A stretch of 64,000 nt of DNA from JAAUTY01 sp964397305 (GCA_964397305.1 CAYNIP010000008.1:62001-126000); one strand, 5' to 3'; positions 33,192 through 42,416 are shown, counted from the stretch's first letter. Numbers and translations are program-made. The notes: a model not told the origin generated them from the letters alone.

Positions 33192-34406
33192 ATGAGCTTC
33201 AGTAACTGGGACGCCTTCAACTCCGACGACAACCCTAAGCGCCAGCAGAGCCAGGGCCAAGGGCTGCTGGGAGCGGGCTGGCGGCCCCTGGATCGCCAAT
33301 TTGACGGGGCCTTTTTTCAACACCTCCTTACAAACGACACCCTCGCCTTGCTACAAAAGTCCCTGGACGTGGCCAGCGATCTCGCGGACGCCCTCGGCCG
33401 GACGCAGTACACTTGGTGGGCCAATCTGCTCAACCTCTTTTCCGACCGCACCCAGGGCAAGCTGCACGAGTTTTGGGAGTACTTGACTCCCGCGCCGCCC
33501 TTTCCAGATCAGCGCTATGGCGAAGTGCTCTATGTGGAAACGCCGGTGAAGCAGGTGGTCAGCCGCCACAGTATCCCGATTGATTATGTTCTCAATCGAT
33601 TGCAAGAAACCACCCTGTTCAACGCCCTCGCCCTCCTCGGCTCCCCCAGCTCGATCTTGCAGTACTACCTCGACCGCTACTTCTACTACCCGGTAGAGCG
33701 CTTTACAACCTGGGAACGTTTGGAGGTTGCTGGCACAGTCTATGTCTACTGGGCGGAGCATGAAGCCTGGCTGGAAATCTACGCCTATGAGCGCGGTCGC
33801 CGCTCCTATAGCCTGATCGCCCGCGACATTGCCCCGCTGTTGAGCAAGGCCACCCACAACCTCGCGGTTATGCTCAGTGGCTACCAGAGCCGGGTCGGCC
33901 AAGTTCAGAGCCGCTTTCCCCTCAGCAGCTTTACTCCCGACGTGCGCGACTTCACCGATGCTGTGCAGGAGGCGGTGCTGCACCAGGATCAGGTCGCGGT
34001 GCTGGTCCAGGGAGAGCCGGGCACGGGCAAAACGGCTTGGACGCAGGCGGTGGCGAAGGAGATCCTGGTTCCCCTAGGCTTTGTGATCTTCATTCTGGAT
34101 CGTGATGCCGTGGAGAATTTTATCCCGCCGAGCTATTTGGAGCGCATTTGTCTGGCGATCAATGAAGCGGATAATTTGGCTCAGGATCGCGCGACGGATG
34201 CGGCCCAGCGCAATAGCCGCACGGAGCATATTCTCAGTCTGCTGGATGGCACGCTCTATCGCAGCGTGATCGATGAGGCCAGCCAGCAATTGCCTCAGAA
34301 GTTTGTGGTGCTGCTGACCTGCAACACGACGGAACGCCTCGATCCGGCGCTGCTCCGTAAGGGCCGCATTGATCTCCTGTGTGAGTTCGCCCACCGCTAT
34401 GTTTAG
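33192..34406 (+). CDS. AAA+ ATPase with unknown N-terminal domain and Walker B Asn
   Basis: 404 residues. An N-terminal region of about 250 residues with many aromatics (YTWWANLLNLF, ILQYYLDRYFYYPVERF) matches no family I know. It is followed by an AAA+ core: Walker A GEPGTGKT (274-281), Walker B-like LAINEAD with N324-E325 in place of Asp-Glu, sensor 1 TCNTTERLD, and arginine finger region LLRKGRIDL. The end lacks a full lid subdomain. It stands alone after tRNA-Gln, with TACAAT at 33101-33106 as a possible -10. The substrate is unknown. Confidence 0.78.
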   Translation: MSFSNWDAFNSDDNPKRQQSQGQGLLGAGWRPLDRQFDGAFFQHLLTNDTLALLQKSLDVASDLADALGRTQYTWWANLLNLFSDRTQGKLHEFWEYLTPAPPFPDQRYGEVLYVETPVKQVVSRHSIPIDYVLNRLQETTLFNALALLGSPSSILQYYLDRYFYYPVERFTTWERLEVAGTVYVYWAEHEAWLEIYAYERGRRSYSLIARDIAPLLSKATHNLAVMLSGYQSRVGQVQSRFPLSSFTPDVRDFTDAVQEAVLHQDQVAVLVQGEPGTGKTAWTQAVAKEILVPLGFVIFILDRDAVENFIPPSYLERICLAINEADNLAQDRATDAAQRNSRTEHILSLLDGTLYRSVIDEASQQLPQKFVVLLTCNTTERLDPALLRKGRIDLLCEFAHRYV

Positions 34407-34561
34407 GGAGGACTCGGCCTTGTTTGCTTCGGCGCTCCCTCAAGGGGCTAAAGCCCAACTATGGGCAACTACAGGCCTGCGGGCGATCGCGAGCCTTGCG
34501 GTGGCGGGGGGTCCTGGAAAACTAGGGGCAGGGTTCGTTACCTTGAGGGAGTGTACTGTTT

Positions 34562-36136
34562 ATGGTTTTACCAACGGTGATCCCCTCTCGAACCATTGTG
34601 GTTATTGGTGGCGGCCTGGGCGGTCTCACCGCTGCCGCCCTCCTCGCCCGGCGGGGCTGCACCGTGAAACTCTTTGACCAAGCGCTTAAACCCGGAGGTT
34701 GTGCCTCGACCTTCCAGCGACGGGGTTTCACCTTTGACGTTGGGGCGACCCAAGTGGCGGGCCTAGAGCCTGGGGGCATTCATCAGCGTATTTTCAGCGA
34801 ACTGGAGCTGGAGCTACCCGCTGCGACCCCCTGTGATCCGGCCTGTGCGGTCTACTTGCCCGGTGAGTCAGAGCCGATCTCTGTCTGGCGTGATCCCCAG
34901 CGCTGGCGGGCCGAGCGTCAGCGCCAATTTTCCGGCAGTGAACCATTCTGGCAACTGTTGCAGACTCTGTTCCAGGCCAGTTGGCGCTTTCAGAGCCGTG
35001 ACCCGGTGTTGCCGCCGCGCAATCTTTGGGATCTGGGGCAGTTGCTCCAGGCCCTGCGGCCGGATACCCTGACGACTTTCCCGTTTGCTTTTTGGACGGT
35101 GGGCGATGCTTTGCGAGTCTGCGGCCTCGGAGACCAGGCCCGGCTGCGAACCTTTCTCGACTTGCAACTGAAACTTTACTCTCAGGTCGAGGCCGAAGAA
35201 ACGGCCCTGCTCTATGCAGCCACGGCTCTGGGTCTTTCCCAAGCCCCGCACGGTCTCTACCACCTGCACGGCAGTATGCAGGTGCTGAGCGATCGCCTAG
35301 TCAGAGCCCTCAAGCGCGATGGTGGTCAGGTGGCCCTGCGCCATACGGTGGAGCAGATCCACTACGCCGGGGGGCGAGTGCGGGGTGTCACTGTGCGCTC
35401 CCAAAAGACCGGCCAAGCCTGGCAGGAGTCGGCCGATGCTATTGTCGCCAATGTCTCTGTTCACAACCTCGTCCAGTTGTTGCCAACGGCCCTCGAAGAT
35501 TTGCGTCAGGGGTGGCCGAGGCCGGCGGTCCTGCACCAGCATCCCCTCGCTTGGGCGGGGTGGTCGGCCTATCGGCGGCGGGTTGAGAAGTTGCCCAATC
35601 CGTCGGGGGCCTTTGTGGTCTACTTGGGCGTGACTCAGGCGGCGATTCCTGAGGGCTGCCCGCCCCATTTGCAGTTCCTCTACGATGCGGCGGGGGAGCT
35701 GGGGGAAAATAACACGCTGTTTGTATCGGTGAGCCAACCGGGGGATGGCCGCGCTCCGGCTGGGCGGGCGACGATCATTGCTTCTACGTTTGTCGATACG
35801 CGGCCCTGGTGGCAGGGCCAGGCCTATGAGCAGCGCAAGCAGGACTATACGGAGGGGGCGATCGCCCGTTTGAGCCAGTTCTTCCACCTCACCCCAGACA
35901 CACTCCTCCACGTCGAAGCCGCGACGCCGCGTACCTTTGCCCGCTTCACGGGGCGCGAGCAGGGCTTTGTCGGCGGTATTGGGCAACGGGTGAGCACCTT
36001 CGGTCCCTTCGGCTTTGCTACCCGCACCCCGGTTCCCGGCCTCTGGTTGGTGGGAGATTCGGTGCATCCCGGTGAGGGCACGGCGGGGGTCAGCTATGGG
36101 GCGCTGACGGCGGTGCGCCAGTTGCTGGCTGGGTAG
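34562..36136 (+). CDS. crtD: C-3',4' carotenoid desaturase CrtD-type
   Basis: 524-residue FAD-dependent phytoene-desaturase superfamily enzyme. The N-terminal dinucleotide fold VVIGGGLGGLTAAALLARRG (15-34) is followed by PGGCASTFQRRGFTFDVGATQ, the PVLPPRNLWDLGQLLQALRPDTL block, and the C-terminal FAD motif GLWLVGDSVHPGEGTAG. These blocks match the cyanobacterial CrtD group, which introduces the 3',4' double bond of myxoxanthophyll. CrtH-like isomerases are related, so substrate is an inference. Confidence 0.82.
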   Translation: MVLPTVIPSRTIVVIGGGLGGLTAAALLARRGCTVKLFDQALKPGGCASTFQRRGFTFDVGATQVAGLEPGGIHQRIFSELELELPAATPCDPACAVYLPGESEPISVWRDPQRWRAERQRQFSGSEPFWQLLQTLFQASWRFQSRDPVLPPRNLWDLGQLLQALRPDTLTTFPFAFWTVGDALRVCGLGDQARLRTFLDLQLKLYSQVEAEETALLYAATALGLSQAPHGLYHLHGSMQVLSDRLVRALKRDGGQVALRHTVEQIHYAGGRVRGVTVRSQKTGQAWQESADAIVANVSVHNLVQLLPTALEDLRQGWPRPAVLHQHPLAWAGWSAYRRRVEKLPNPSGAFVVYLGVTQAAIPEGCPPHLQFLYDAAGELGENNTLFVSVSQPGDGRAPAGRATIIASTFVDTRPWWQGQAYEQRKQDYTEGAIARLSQFFHLTPDTLLHVEAATPRTFARFTGREQGFVGGIGQRVSTFGPFGFATRTPVPGLWLVGDSVHPGEGTAGVSYGALTAVRQLLAG

Positions 36137-36275
36137 GGGGGATCAGGCTAGTACACCCAAGTCTCAAGCTCCTGGGCCTGACGGGGGCCTTCATCCCCTT
36201 CCGTTGTGCCAAGATGTGGCACGGCAACCCGCTGGGAGTGGTCCCAATCCCGGCGAGCCAGGCTGCTCGGGGCCA

Positions 36276-36519
36276 GGGTGGACGAAAAAAAGCGCGGCTT
36301 CCCTGAATTTTGAGCGATGGTTCCAGGAGCAGAGGGTCGCCCTCTTTAGGGTTACGGGGCCCACTCTGCGAGAAGCCGCTGCGCGTCTACATCCCCCGGC
36401 CCCTGCTCCCAAGGCTGGGAGCAGGGGAGTTAGAAGTCCCTCTCCCAACTTGGGAGAGGGGTTGGGGTGAGGGTTTAGCTAAGGAGTACCAACATCCCGC
36501 GTAAAATTTCGTTCATCCC
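36276..36519 (+). mobile_element. Family A mini-element, intact, with 10-bp target duplication
   Basis: 244 bp. The left end GGGTGGACGAAAAAAAGCGC and right end (reverse GGGATGAACGAAATTTTACGC) match the 22630 copy. It is flanked by CTCGGGGCCA at 36266-36275 and 36519-36528 (one base shared with the element end). It holds the same two hairpins. Together with its flanks it fills the 36137-36597 gap, where I see no other gene. Confidence 0.85.
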
Positions 36520-36597
36520 TCGGGGCCATCCCCGTCCCAGCCCAGCCCAAAATGTGCTAAAACTGCTTACCGACCTTTGTGCAGGAGCCGTACTTCC

Positions 36598-36804
36598 ATG
36601 GCGGATTCATCGCGGACTGAGGCTGAGCCCTCACTTCCGGTCTGGATTCACAGCATTTTAGACGCGGGTTATCTCAGCCATCGGGATCACTTTCAGCTGG
36701 TGTCCCTGGTTCTCTCGGAACTGAAGACTACGGCGGCCGAGCGTCAGATGATTAACGGTGTCTTCGATGAGGTGCAGAGTGGGCGCTTGCCGGTTCGTGA
36801 CTAA
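36598..36804 (+). CDS. Small hypothetical protein
   Basis: 68-residue soluble protein, mostly helical (LPVWIHSILDAGYLSHRDHFQLVSL, ERQMINGVFDEVQSG). I cannot name the family, although codon use and the compact helical pattern suggest a real gene. AGGAG lies about 11 bases before ATG 36598. It is followed 32 bases later by the GT2 gene on the same strand. Confidence 0.6.
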   Translation: MADSSRTEAEPSLPVWIHSILDAGYLSHRDHFQLVSLVLSELKTTAAERQMINGVFDEVQSGRLPVRD

Positions 36805-36835
36805 GGTACGGCGATCGCCGAGGGGGTGAGAGGTT

Positions 36836-37672
36836 ATGGTTTCTGTAAACCGCTGTCAGGCCGGAGCATGGCTTATCGTCCCTCGGGGTCCCTTCGTGCT
36901 GGTTCCCCAGCGGCCGACGCGCCGCCTGTCGCTGGTTCTCCCGACTTATAATGAGCGCCAAGCGTTGCCCCTGCTGCTGGCCCAACTGACAGCTCTGCTC
37001 GATCGCCGGCTGCCCAATCACTATGAACTGATCGTCGCCGACGATGACAGCCCGGATCGTACCTGGGAGCTAGCCCTGGAGTTGACCCACCAGTATCCTC
37101 ACCTGCGGGTCCTACACCGCCAAGGAGAGCGAGGTCTGGCCTCAGCCGTGGTGCGAGGGTGGCAAGCGGCCCAGGGGGAAATTTTGGGGGTGATGGATGC
37201 AGATCTTCAGCATCCCCCAGAAACCCTGCTCGCTTTGCTGGCGGCGATGCAGCCGGGGGTGGACTTGGCGATCGCCAGCCGCCATGCTCCCCAGGGGTGT
37301 AGCCAAGGCTGGCCCTGGGGGCGACGCTTGTTGTCCCAGGGGGCCCGCTGGCTGAGTTGGCTCTTCTTGCCCGAGGCGGCCCAGCGCACCAGTGACCCCC
37401 TCAGTGGCTACTTCCTTGTGCGGCGGGCAGCCCTCGTGGGCTGTCCCCTAGTCCCGGTGGGTTACAAGATCCTGCTTGAAGTCCTCAGTCATGGGCGCAT
37501 CCAGCAGGTGCGCGAGATTGGCTACACCTTCGGCCCTCGTCGCGCTGGCCACAGCAAAGTGACCCAGCGCCACTACTGGGAGTACCTTCAGCACTTACGG
37601 CGGCTGCGGCGCCAGAGCCTAGCCTGGGCTAAGCCCAAGGTAAGCCAACCTAGAAGCGATCGCGACCGCTGA
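36836..37672 (+). CDS. GT2 glycosyltransferase, polyprenol-phosphate mannosyltransferase type
   Basis: 278 residues with a DPM1-like GT-A domain: SLVLPTYNERQALPLLL (nucleotide site), IVADDDSPDRTWE, the DxD motif in VMDADLQHPP, SRHAPQG, and SDPLSGYFLVRR. It lacks the C-terminal transmembrane pair of longer relatives. It probably transfers a sugar from a nucleotide to a polyprenyl phosphate for envelope glycan synthesis. Its 3' end overlaps the convergent gene at 37650 by 23 bases. Confidence 0.85.
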   Translation: MVSVNRCQAGAWLIVPRGPFVLVPQRPTRRLSLVLPTYNERQALPLLLAQLTALLDRRLPNHYELIVADDDSPDRTWELALELTHQYPHLRVLHRQGERGLASAVVRGWQAAQGEILGVMDADLQHPPETLLALLAAMQPGVDLAIASRHAPQGCSQGWPWGRRLLSQGARWLSWLFLPEAAQRTSDPLSGYFLVRRAALVGCPLVPVGYKILLEVLSHGRIQQVREIGYTFGPRRAGHSKVTQRHYWEYLQHLRRLRRQSLAWAKPKVSQPRSDRDR

Positions 37673-37895
37673 CTAGAACTCGGGCAGAGACGAGGGGGAG
37701 GTGGCGGAACTTGAGGAGCAAGAGCAGGCTGAGCAGGTGAATCGACCAGTGGGCGATCGCAAAGCCCCAGATTAACGCGACGCAAGCAATCCCGGCTGCC
37801 AGCAAGCGAGTCAGCTCATGGGTTGCCCGTTGATAGACAATCAGGCTCAGCAAAGCCAGGATCAGGAGTCCGAGGGGAAAAACTGGCGGTAGCAT
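37650..37895 (-). CDS. Small two-helix membrane protein
   Basis: 81 residues with two hydrophobic segments (LGLLILALLSLIVYQ and LLAAGIACVALIWGFAIAHW) and a conserved-looking ATHELTRLL between them, then a basic tail. I recall similar small proteins in cyanobacteria but no function. ATG 37895 is the only sensible start. Confidence 0.6.
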   Translation of the reverse strand: MLPPVFPLGLLILALLSLIVYQRATHELTRLLAAGIACVALIWGFAIAHWSIHLLSLLLLLKFRHLPLVSARVLVSGRDRF

Positions 37896-38091
37896 CGCGG
37901 TCGCCTCCCAAGAGTTTGTCCGGCTGTAGTTCGCGCTGCCAAGAAGCTGAGGTTGGCGCGAATCTCCTCTAGCCTAACATTTCTCGCGGCCAAGCTACGG
38001 GGTCGTAAGCTGATTATTCCCAAAGCAGTAGGGTAGCTTTGAGGCCTTGCAGTTGTCGCTCAAGGGCCCCTGAACCGGGGACATCCTGCCT

Positions 38092-38219
38092 GGGTGTTAC
38101 AGAGGCTCCCGGGGCGAGAGGCCGCTGGGCGTCTACAGCCCCCAACCCCTGTTCCCGAGGCTGGAAGCAGGGGAGCCAAAAGTCCCTCGCCCAAGGTTAG
38201 GGGCGGGATTTAGGGTGTT
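38092..38219. repeat. Decayed mini-element copy
   Basis: GGGTGTTAC, GAGAGGCCGCTGGGCGTCTACAG, CCCCAACCCCTGTTCCC and GGGAGCCAAAAGTCCCTC in this order match family A modules with many changes. No intact ends or target duplication. The rest of 37896-38356 shows no gene. Confidence 0.5.
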
Positions 38220-38356
38220 GGCCTTGGCGCTAGCGTGTCGGAGGCCTTAGCCTGGTTCGTGGCAACGTCGGGCTGCCAACCTGGGATGCTCCTAGCGTCG
38301 GGAGTATGTCACGATATGATGAGGCAAAGTCATTCTCAACGTTTGGTGTAGGTGTT

Positions 38357-38479
38357 ATGGATGTCAAGCTGGTTATGGTCGTCTTGTCGGGATTATTTAT
38401 CGTTACGACTCTCTACTTCGGCACCCGCAACGGCTTCTACGATTCTGACAACTACCACGGCAACGGCTCCGCTCACTAA
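38357..38479 (+). CDS. 40-residue single-helix membrane protein
   Basis: From ATG 38357 to TAA 38479. One transmembrane helix (about residues 5-21, LVMVVLSGLFIVTTLYF) is followed by a polar tail GTRNGFYDSDNYHGNGSAH. The size, topology and context resemble the small accessory subunits of thylakoid complexes, and I recall a similar conserved sequence in other cyanobacteria. I cannot assign it to a named Psb, Psa, Pet or Ndh subunit. A/T-rich sequence just upstream suggests its own promoter. Confidence 0.7.
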   Translation: MDVKLVMVVLSGLFIVTTLYFGTRNGFYDSDNYHGNGSAH

Positions 38480-38538
38480 AGGACTTGGCCGAGCCGGCCG
38501 CCGTTGGCGGCGGTGACGGGCGGGTTGGCCAAACCGGC

Positions 38539-40146
38539 ATGGCAGCCACGCAGACGACACTGGAAGGGCTAAGCACGACGCTCGCTTGCCTCCCCTACGG
38601 GACAGGGCGCGATCAGGAAGGCCTGTGCCTGTTGGTACGGATGGGGCCTTACCGGCTACTGCTCGACTGCGGCCGCTTGCCTCCCCTGACAGCTGAACAA
38701 CCCCCCGCCGACTGGGCAATCTGCTCCCATGCCCATGCTGACCACGCGCACGGCTTCTTGGGGCTGCACCGCCGCTACCCGCAACTGCCGATCTACACCA
38801 GTGAGCCGACGGGGACGCTGCTGACGTTGAACTGGCCGGAGGAGGCTGTGGAGCCCTTCTGGGAGACCTTGGCTTGGCGATCGCCCCTGCAACTAGCGCC
38901 TGATTTGCAGGTGCAGCTCTTTCCTGCTGGCCACTTGCCCGGAGCGGCGGCGGTGCTCCTGGCTTACCAGACTCCGGAGCGTCCTTACACCCTGCTCTAT
39001 ACCGGGGATTTCTTTCTCTCCAACTCCCGCCTTGTCGAAGGGCTATCCCTGGAGTCCCTCCGCAACCTTGCCCCCGATGTGCTGATCGTGGGGGGGCGCT
39101 ATGGCACAGCCCGCCATCCCCGCCGCCGTCAGTTGGAAAAGCAGTTCCTAGCCCAGATCGAAGAGGCCCTGATGCGGGACTATTCGGTGTTGCTGCCGGT
39201 TCCGCCCCTGGGCTTGGGGCAGGAAATTTTAATGCTGCTGCGATCGCACCATCAGTTCACCGGGCGCGATCTGGACATTTGGGTGGCGGGCCAGGTGGCG
39301 TCGGCCTGCGATCGCTACCTCGAGCTGCTGCCCCAACTGCCCGCAGCGGTGCAAAACTTTGCCCGCCATCAGCCCCTGTTTTGGGATGACCGCGTGCTGC
39401 CGCGCGTGCAGCGGTTCCAGCCCGACCGTAGCCTGGGGCCCACTCGTTTCCCCTGCCTGCTGCTGACCGATGATGAGCGCGCTTGGCAGGCCTGCCGCGA
39501 TCGCAGTCGTTGGCTGCTGCTCCAGCCAGAAGGCCTAGACCCCGCGACCGAATTTCCTGGCTGGTCGGAGGAGCTAGCTGCCTTGCCTCAGGAATCCTAC
39601 CTCCTGCCCGACCACAGCGATGGTCGCAATACGACCCAACTGATTCACAACATCCGGCCCCAGCACGCTGTCTTTATCCGGGGCCAGGCGGCGGATCTCG
39701 CTGACCTCACCAGCCTGGAAGAGCTACAGAGTCGCTACCAGTTGCACTCGCCGGCGGCGGGAACAGTGGTGGAGTTGCCTGTGGGCGATCGCTTCCTCCA
39801 ACCCGAGACGCCCCCGGCCCGACCCTTGGAAGGCGAGATCGAAGAAACCGAGCACGGCCTTAGCATTACTCTGCCCCCATCCCTGGCTGCTAGCCCCCGC
39901 TGGGCTCATTTTGCGGATACGGGGCTTGTGGAGGCTCGCTGGCAAGGGGAGGAATTGGTGCTGCGGGGCCTCTCCCAGCGCGAGTTGCTGCGCCAGACCC
40001 AGGCCCCGCCTCTGCGGGCTGATGGGGATTGTTGCCGCCAGTGCCGCTATCAACAAGGCCAGCGCTGCGGCAACCCGCGATCGCCCCTCTACGGCTTCAA
40101 GGTCCTGCCCGAGGGCTACTGCCCCGCCTTTGCCGCGCGCTCGTAG
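38539..40146 (+). CDS. MBL-fold (beta-CASP-like) hydrolase with C-terminal Cys cluster
   Basis: 535 residues. The metallo-beta-lactamase domain has the metal motif SHAHADHAHGF (HxHxDH) and later metal ligands FPAGHLPGAAAVLL and YTGDF, with an order resembling RNA-processing CPSF73/RNase J enzymes. A long middle part has the DHSDG-like DHSDGRNTTQLI segment. The last 35 residues hold CCRQCRYQQGQRCGNP and LPEGYCPAF, a likely zinc or iron-sulfur site. The substrate is unknown; nucleic acid is an inference from the fold. Confidence 0.78.
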   Translation: MAATQTTLEGLSTTLACLPYGTGRDQEGLCLLVRMGPYRLLLDCGRLPPLTAEQPPADWAICSHAHADHAHGFLGLHRRYPQLPIYTSEPTGTLLTLNWPEEAVEPFWETLAWRSPLQLAPDLQVQLFPAGHLPGAAAVLLAYQTPERPYTLLYTGDFFLSNSRLVEGLSLESLRNLAPDVLIVGGRYGTARHPRRRQLEKQFLAQIEEALMRDYSVLLPVPPLGLGQEILMLLRSHHQFTGRDLDIWVAGQVASACDRYLELLPQLPAAVQNFARHQPLFWDDRVLPRVQRFQPDRSLGPTRFPCLLLTDDERAWQACRDRSRWLLLQPEGLDPATEFPGWSEELAALPQESYLLPDHSDGRNTTQLIHNIRPQHAVFIRGQAADLADLTSLEELQSRYQLHSPAAGTVVELPVGDRFLQPETPPARPLEGEIEETEHGLSITLPPSLAASPRWAHFADTGLVEARWQGEELVLRGLSQRELLRQTQAPPLRADGDCCRQCRYQQGQRCGNPRSPLYGFKVLPEGYCPAFAARS

Positions 40147-40151
40147 CTACA

Positions 40152-40218
40152 GGGGATGTAGACGCGAACGGCTGCTCGCAGAGTGAGCCTCCGTAACGCT
40201 GGGATGTGGGATGCACCC
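40152..40218. repeat. Remnant of a family B element
   Basis: GGGGATGTAGACGCG, GAGTGAGCCTCCGTAACGCTG and a final GGATGCACCC match the end of the 27746 copy in order. The left end is missing. It lies between two convergent stop codons. Confidence 0.5.
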
Positions 40219-40229
40219 AGCCAAAACCC

Positions 40230-42416
40230 TCACAGCAATTCTAGGCTTTTATCCACCAGCACCTCTGCAAAGGCAAAGTCAGGAGCGGCCAACACAAACA
40301 GGGTCGTGGGCAACAGCGCAGCCCGGCGCTGTAAGGTTTCGTAGTAGGTGGCGTACTGTTCGCGCGGGGTGGCCATGCCCAAAAACACCAGATCCGCCGC
40401 CGCTGACGTGCGGTAAAGGATCTCATCAAAGGGGCGGCCGTCGGCGACGATAATCCGCGAGGTTGCGCCCACCCGCAACTCGAGCAACATCCGATCGAGA
40501 TTCAGCTGCGCCGCTTGGGCCGCGGCGGCGTCCGGTACCACCAAGTTGAGGTAAATCGTTACCCCCCGCCAAGACTGGTCGTGCCGCAGCAAATAGGCCA
40601 AGAGGAGCATTAGACCGCCATTAGCTTGCATCCCCCCCCACCAGATATCCACCCGCTGCCGTTGTCCAAATCCCTGCTCACGGTTCTCCCGCAGGATGAG
40701 GATGCTCCGGCCGGCCGCGTGAGTCTCGGCGAGCATTTGGCAATAGTCAGCCCGACAGGAAACTTGCTCACTATCTCCCAGCAATACGGTATTGGGGACA
40801 ACCGCTCCCAGCCCGTAGGTTTCCACCAACTTTTGCGCCCCCACAAACGGATTGGGGGCGGTGATCACCCGCGCCAGGGCCTGGACCCCTTGGCGTTCTA
40901 GGTAGTCGCGGAGCGTTTCTTCCAGCTCCACCTGTTGGGCGATGGTGCGGGAGCCGCTGGGCAGCACACTGGCAACGGTAATCAGGCCGCGATTGTGGGT
41001 TAGGGCCTCGGCTAGCTCGATCAGGGCCCAGCGCTTGTGGGGAATGCCCGAAAGCACTAGGACATGGGGCCGCCAGTTTTTGGGATCATCCGCTGCCCGG
41101 TCGAGGTGGAGGATGCCGATGCGGACCAGGGCTAGCCAGAGGCCGCGCCGCACATCGCCCCAGGTGGCGGTGAGTTCCCGCCGTTGGAGCCAGAAGTAGA
41201 TGCCTAGGGCAACGCCAGCAGCTAACACCGTGGCGATCGCATCGATCAGAACCATGACCGCCAGACAGCCCGCCGCCCCCACCAGCGAGAGGGACCAATG
41301 CACCGGAAACGTGGGTCGGAAGGAGGGGCTCTTGAGCAGGCCCTCAACCCCGGCGGCGACATTCAGCACCAGGTAGGTGGTGAGGAAAAACATGGTCAAC
41401 ACCGGGGCAATCAGGTTCAGGTCGCCCAGGCAGACCGTGGCGATCGCCACCCCCAGCGTTGCTAGGGTTCCCAGGCGGGGCTCGTCTCGCTCGCCCGTGC
41501 CCCGCCCCAGCCAACTGAGGGAACGGGGCAAGATGCCATCGCGAGCCAAGGCTTGCAGCACACGCGGCGCGCCCAAGATGCTGCCCAGGGCGCTGCTCAG
41601 CGTCGCCCCCCAGACCCCCAGCAAAATCAGCGGCCCCCAGACGGACAGGCGCATCATGATCAAGGAATCCTCCAGCAGGCTGGCCGTATCGGCCCGCAGG
41701 GCTAGCAGGAGCGGCAAGAGCATATAGATCAGGTAGCCCGTGCCCACGGCTGCCAGCGTGCCTTTGGGGATCGCCTGAGTCGGGTCGCGCAAGTCGCCGG
41801 ACATACTGACCCCGGCCATGATCCCGGTGACGGCGGGAAAGAAAACCGCGAACACGGTCCAAAACGTCACTGACGTGTCCGGAATCCCCCAGCCTTGGGG
41901 TTCAACACTGGCGATGGTGGGGCCGAAGGCTAAGGAGATCAGCGAGATAGCGATCGCCACCATGATGAAATACTGGGCCCGGATGGCAACCTCGGCCGAG
42001 GTCAGGGCGAGAACGGCCACCGCCGTGGTGGCGATGAGGCCGACGTAGAGTTGATTGAGACTGGGGAAGGCGATCGCTACACTCTCCGCAAAGCCCACCG
42101 TGTAGAGGCCGACGGAAATAGCCTGGGCAAAGTAGAGAGGAATCCCCACAGCACCCCCTGTTTCGATGCCCAGGGAGCGGCTGATCATGTAGTAAGCGCC
42201 GCCGACCCGCACCACGCGATCCGTGGCGATCGCGCTCACCGAAAGGGCCGTGAGGAACGTGATCGACGTGGACAAGGTGACAATGACTAGGGCCCCGAGC
42301 AGGCCCACATTGCCCACCACCCAACCCAAGCGCAAGTACATGATCACGCCGAGGATGGTGAGGATGGACGGCGTGTAGACGCCACCAAACGCGCCCAGTC
42401 CAGAGGATTTAGTCAT
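40230..42416 (-). CDS. SLC12-like (cation-chloride cotransporter/APC) permease
   Basis: 728 residues. About twelve transmembrane helices (1-430) begin with the SLC12-like GAFGGVYTPSILTILGVIMYLRLGW, followed by IPLYFAQAISVGLYTVGFAES and GDLRDPTQAIPKGTLAA. A cytosolic C-terminal domain of about 290 residues (HVLVLSGIPHKRWALIELAEAL) resembles that of eukaryotic NKCC/KCC proteins. Bacterial members are little studied; the substrate is not known. ATG 42416 is chosen. Confidence 0.82.
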   Translation of the reverse strand: MTKSSGLGAFGGVYTPSILTILGVIMYLRLGWVVGNVGLLGALVIVTLSTSITFLTALSVSAIATDRVVRVGGAYYMISRSLGIETGGAVGIPLYFAQAISVGLYTVGFAESVAIAFPSLNQLYVGLIATTAVAVLALTSAEVAIRAQYFIMVAIAISLISLAFGPTIASVEPQGWGIPDTSVTFWTVFAVFFPAVTGIMAGVSMSGDLRDPTQAIPKGTLAAVGTGYLIYMLLPLLLALRADTASLLEDSLIMMRLSVWGPLILLGVWGATLSSALGSILGAPRVLQALARDGILPRSLSWLGRGTGERDEPRLGTLATLGVAIATVCLGDLNLIAPVLTMFFLTTYLVLNVAAGVEGLLKSPSFRPTFPVHWSLSLVGAAGCLAVMVLIDAIATVLAAGVALGIYFWLQRRELTATWGDVRRGLWLALVRIGILHLDRAADDPKNWRPHVLVLSGIPHKRWALIELAEALTHNRGLITVASVLPSGSRTIAQQVELEETLRDYLERQGVQALARVITAPNPFVGAQKLVETYGLGAVVPNTVLLGDSEQVSCRADYCQMLAETHAAGRSILILRENREQGFGQRQRVDIWWGGMQANGGLMLLLAYLLRHDQSWRGVTIYLNLVVPDAAAAQAAQLNLDRMLLELRVGATSRIIVADGRPFDEILYRTSAAADLVFLGMATPREQYATYYETLQRRAALLPTTLFVLAAPDFAFAEVLVDKSLELL

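Noticed and set aside
34440..34477. Third copy of the GCCCAACTA hairpin family
   Set aside because: GGGGCTAAAGCCCAACTATGG matches one arm, but I could not find a good second arm, so I do not list it as a repeat.
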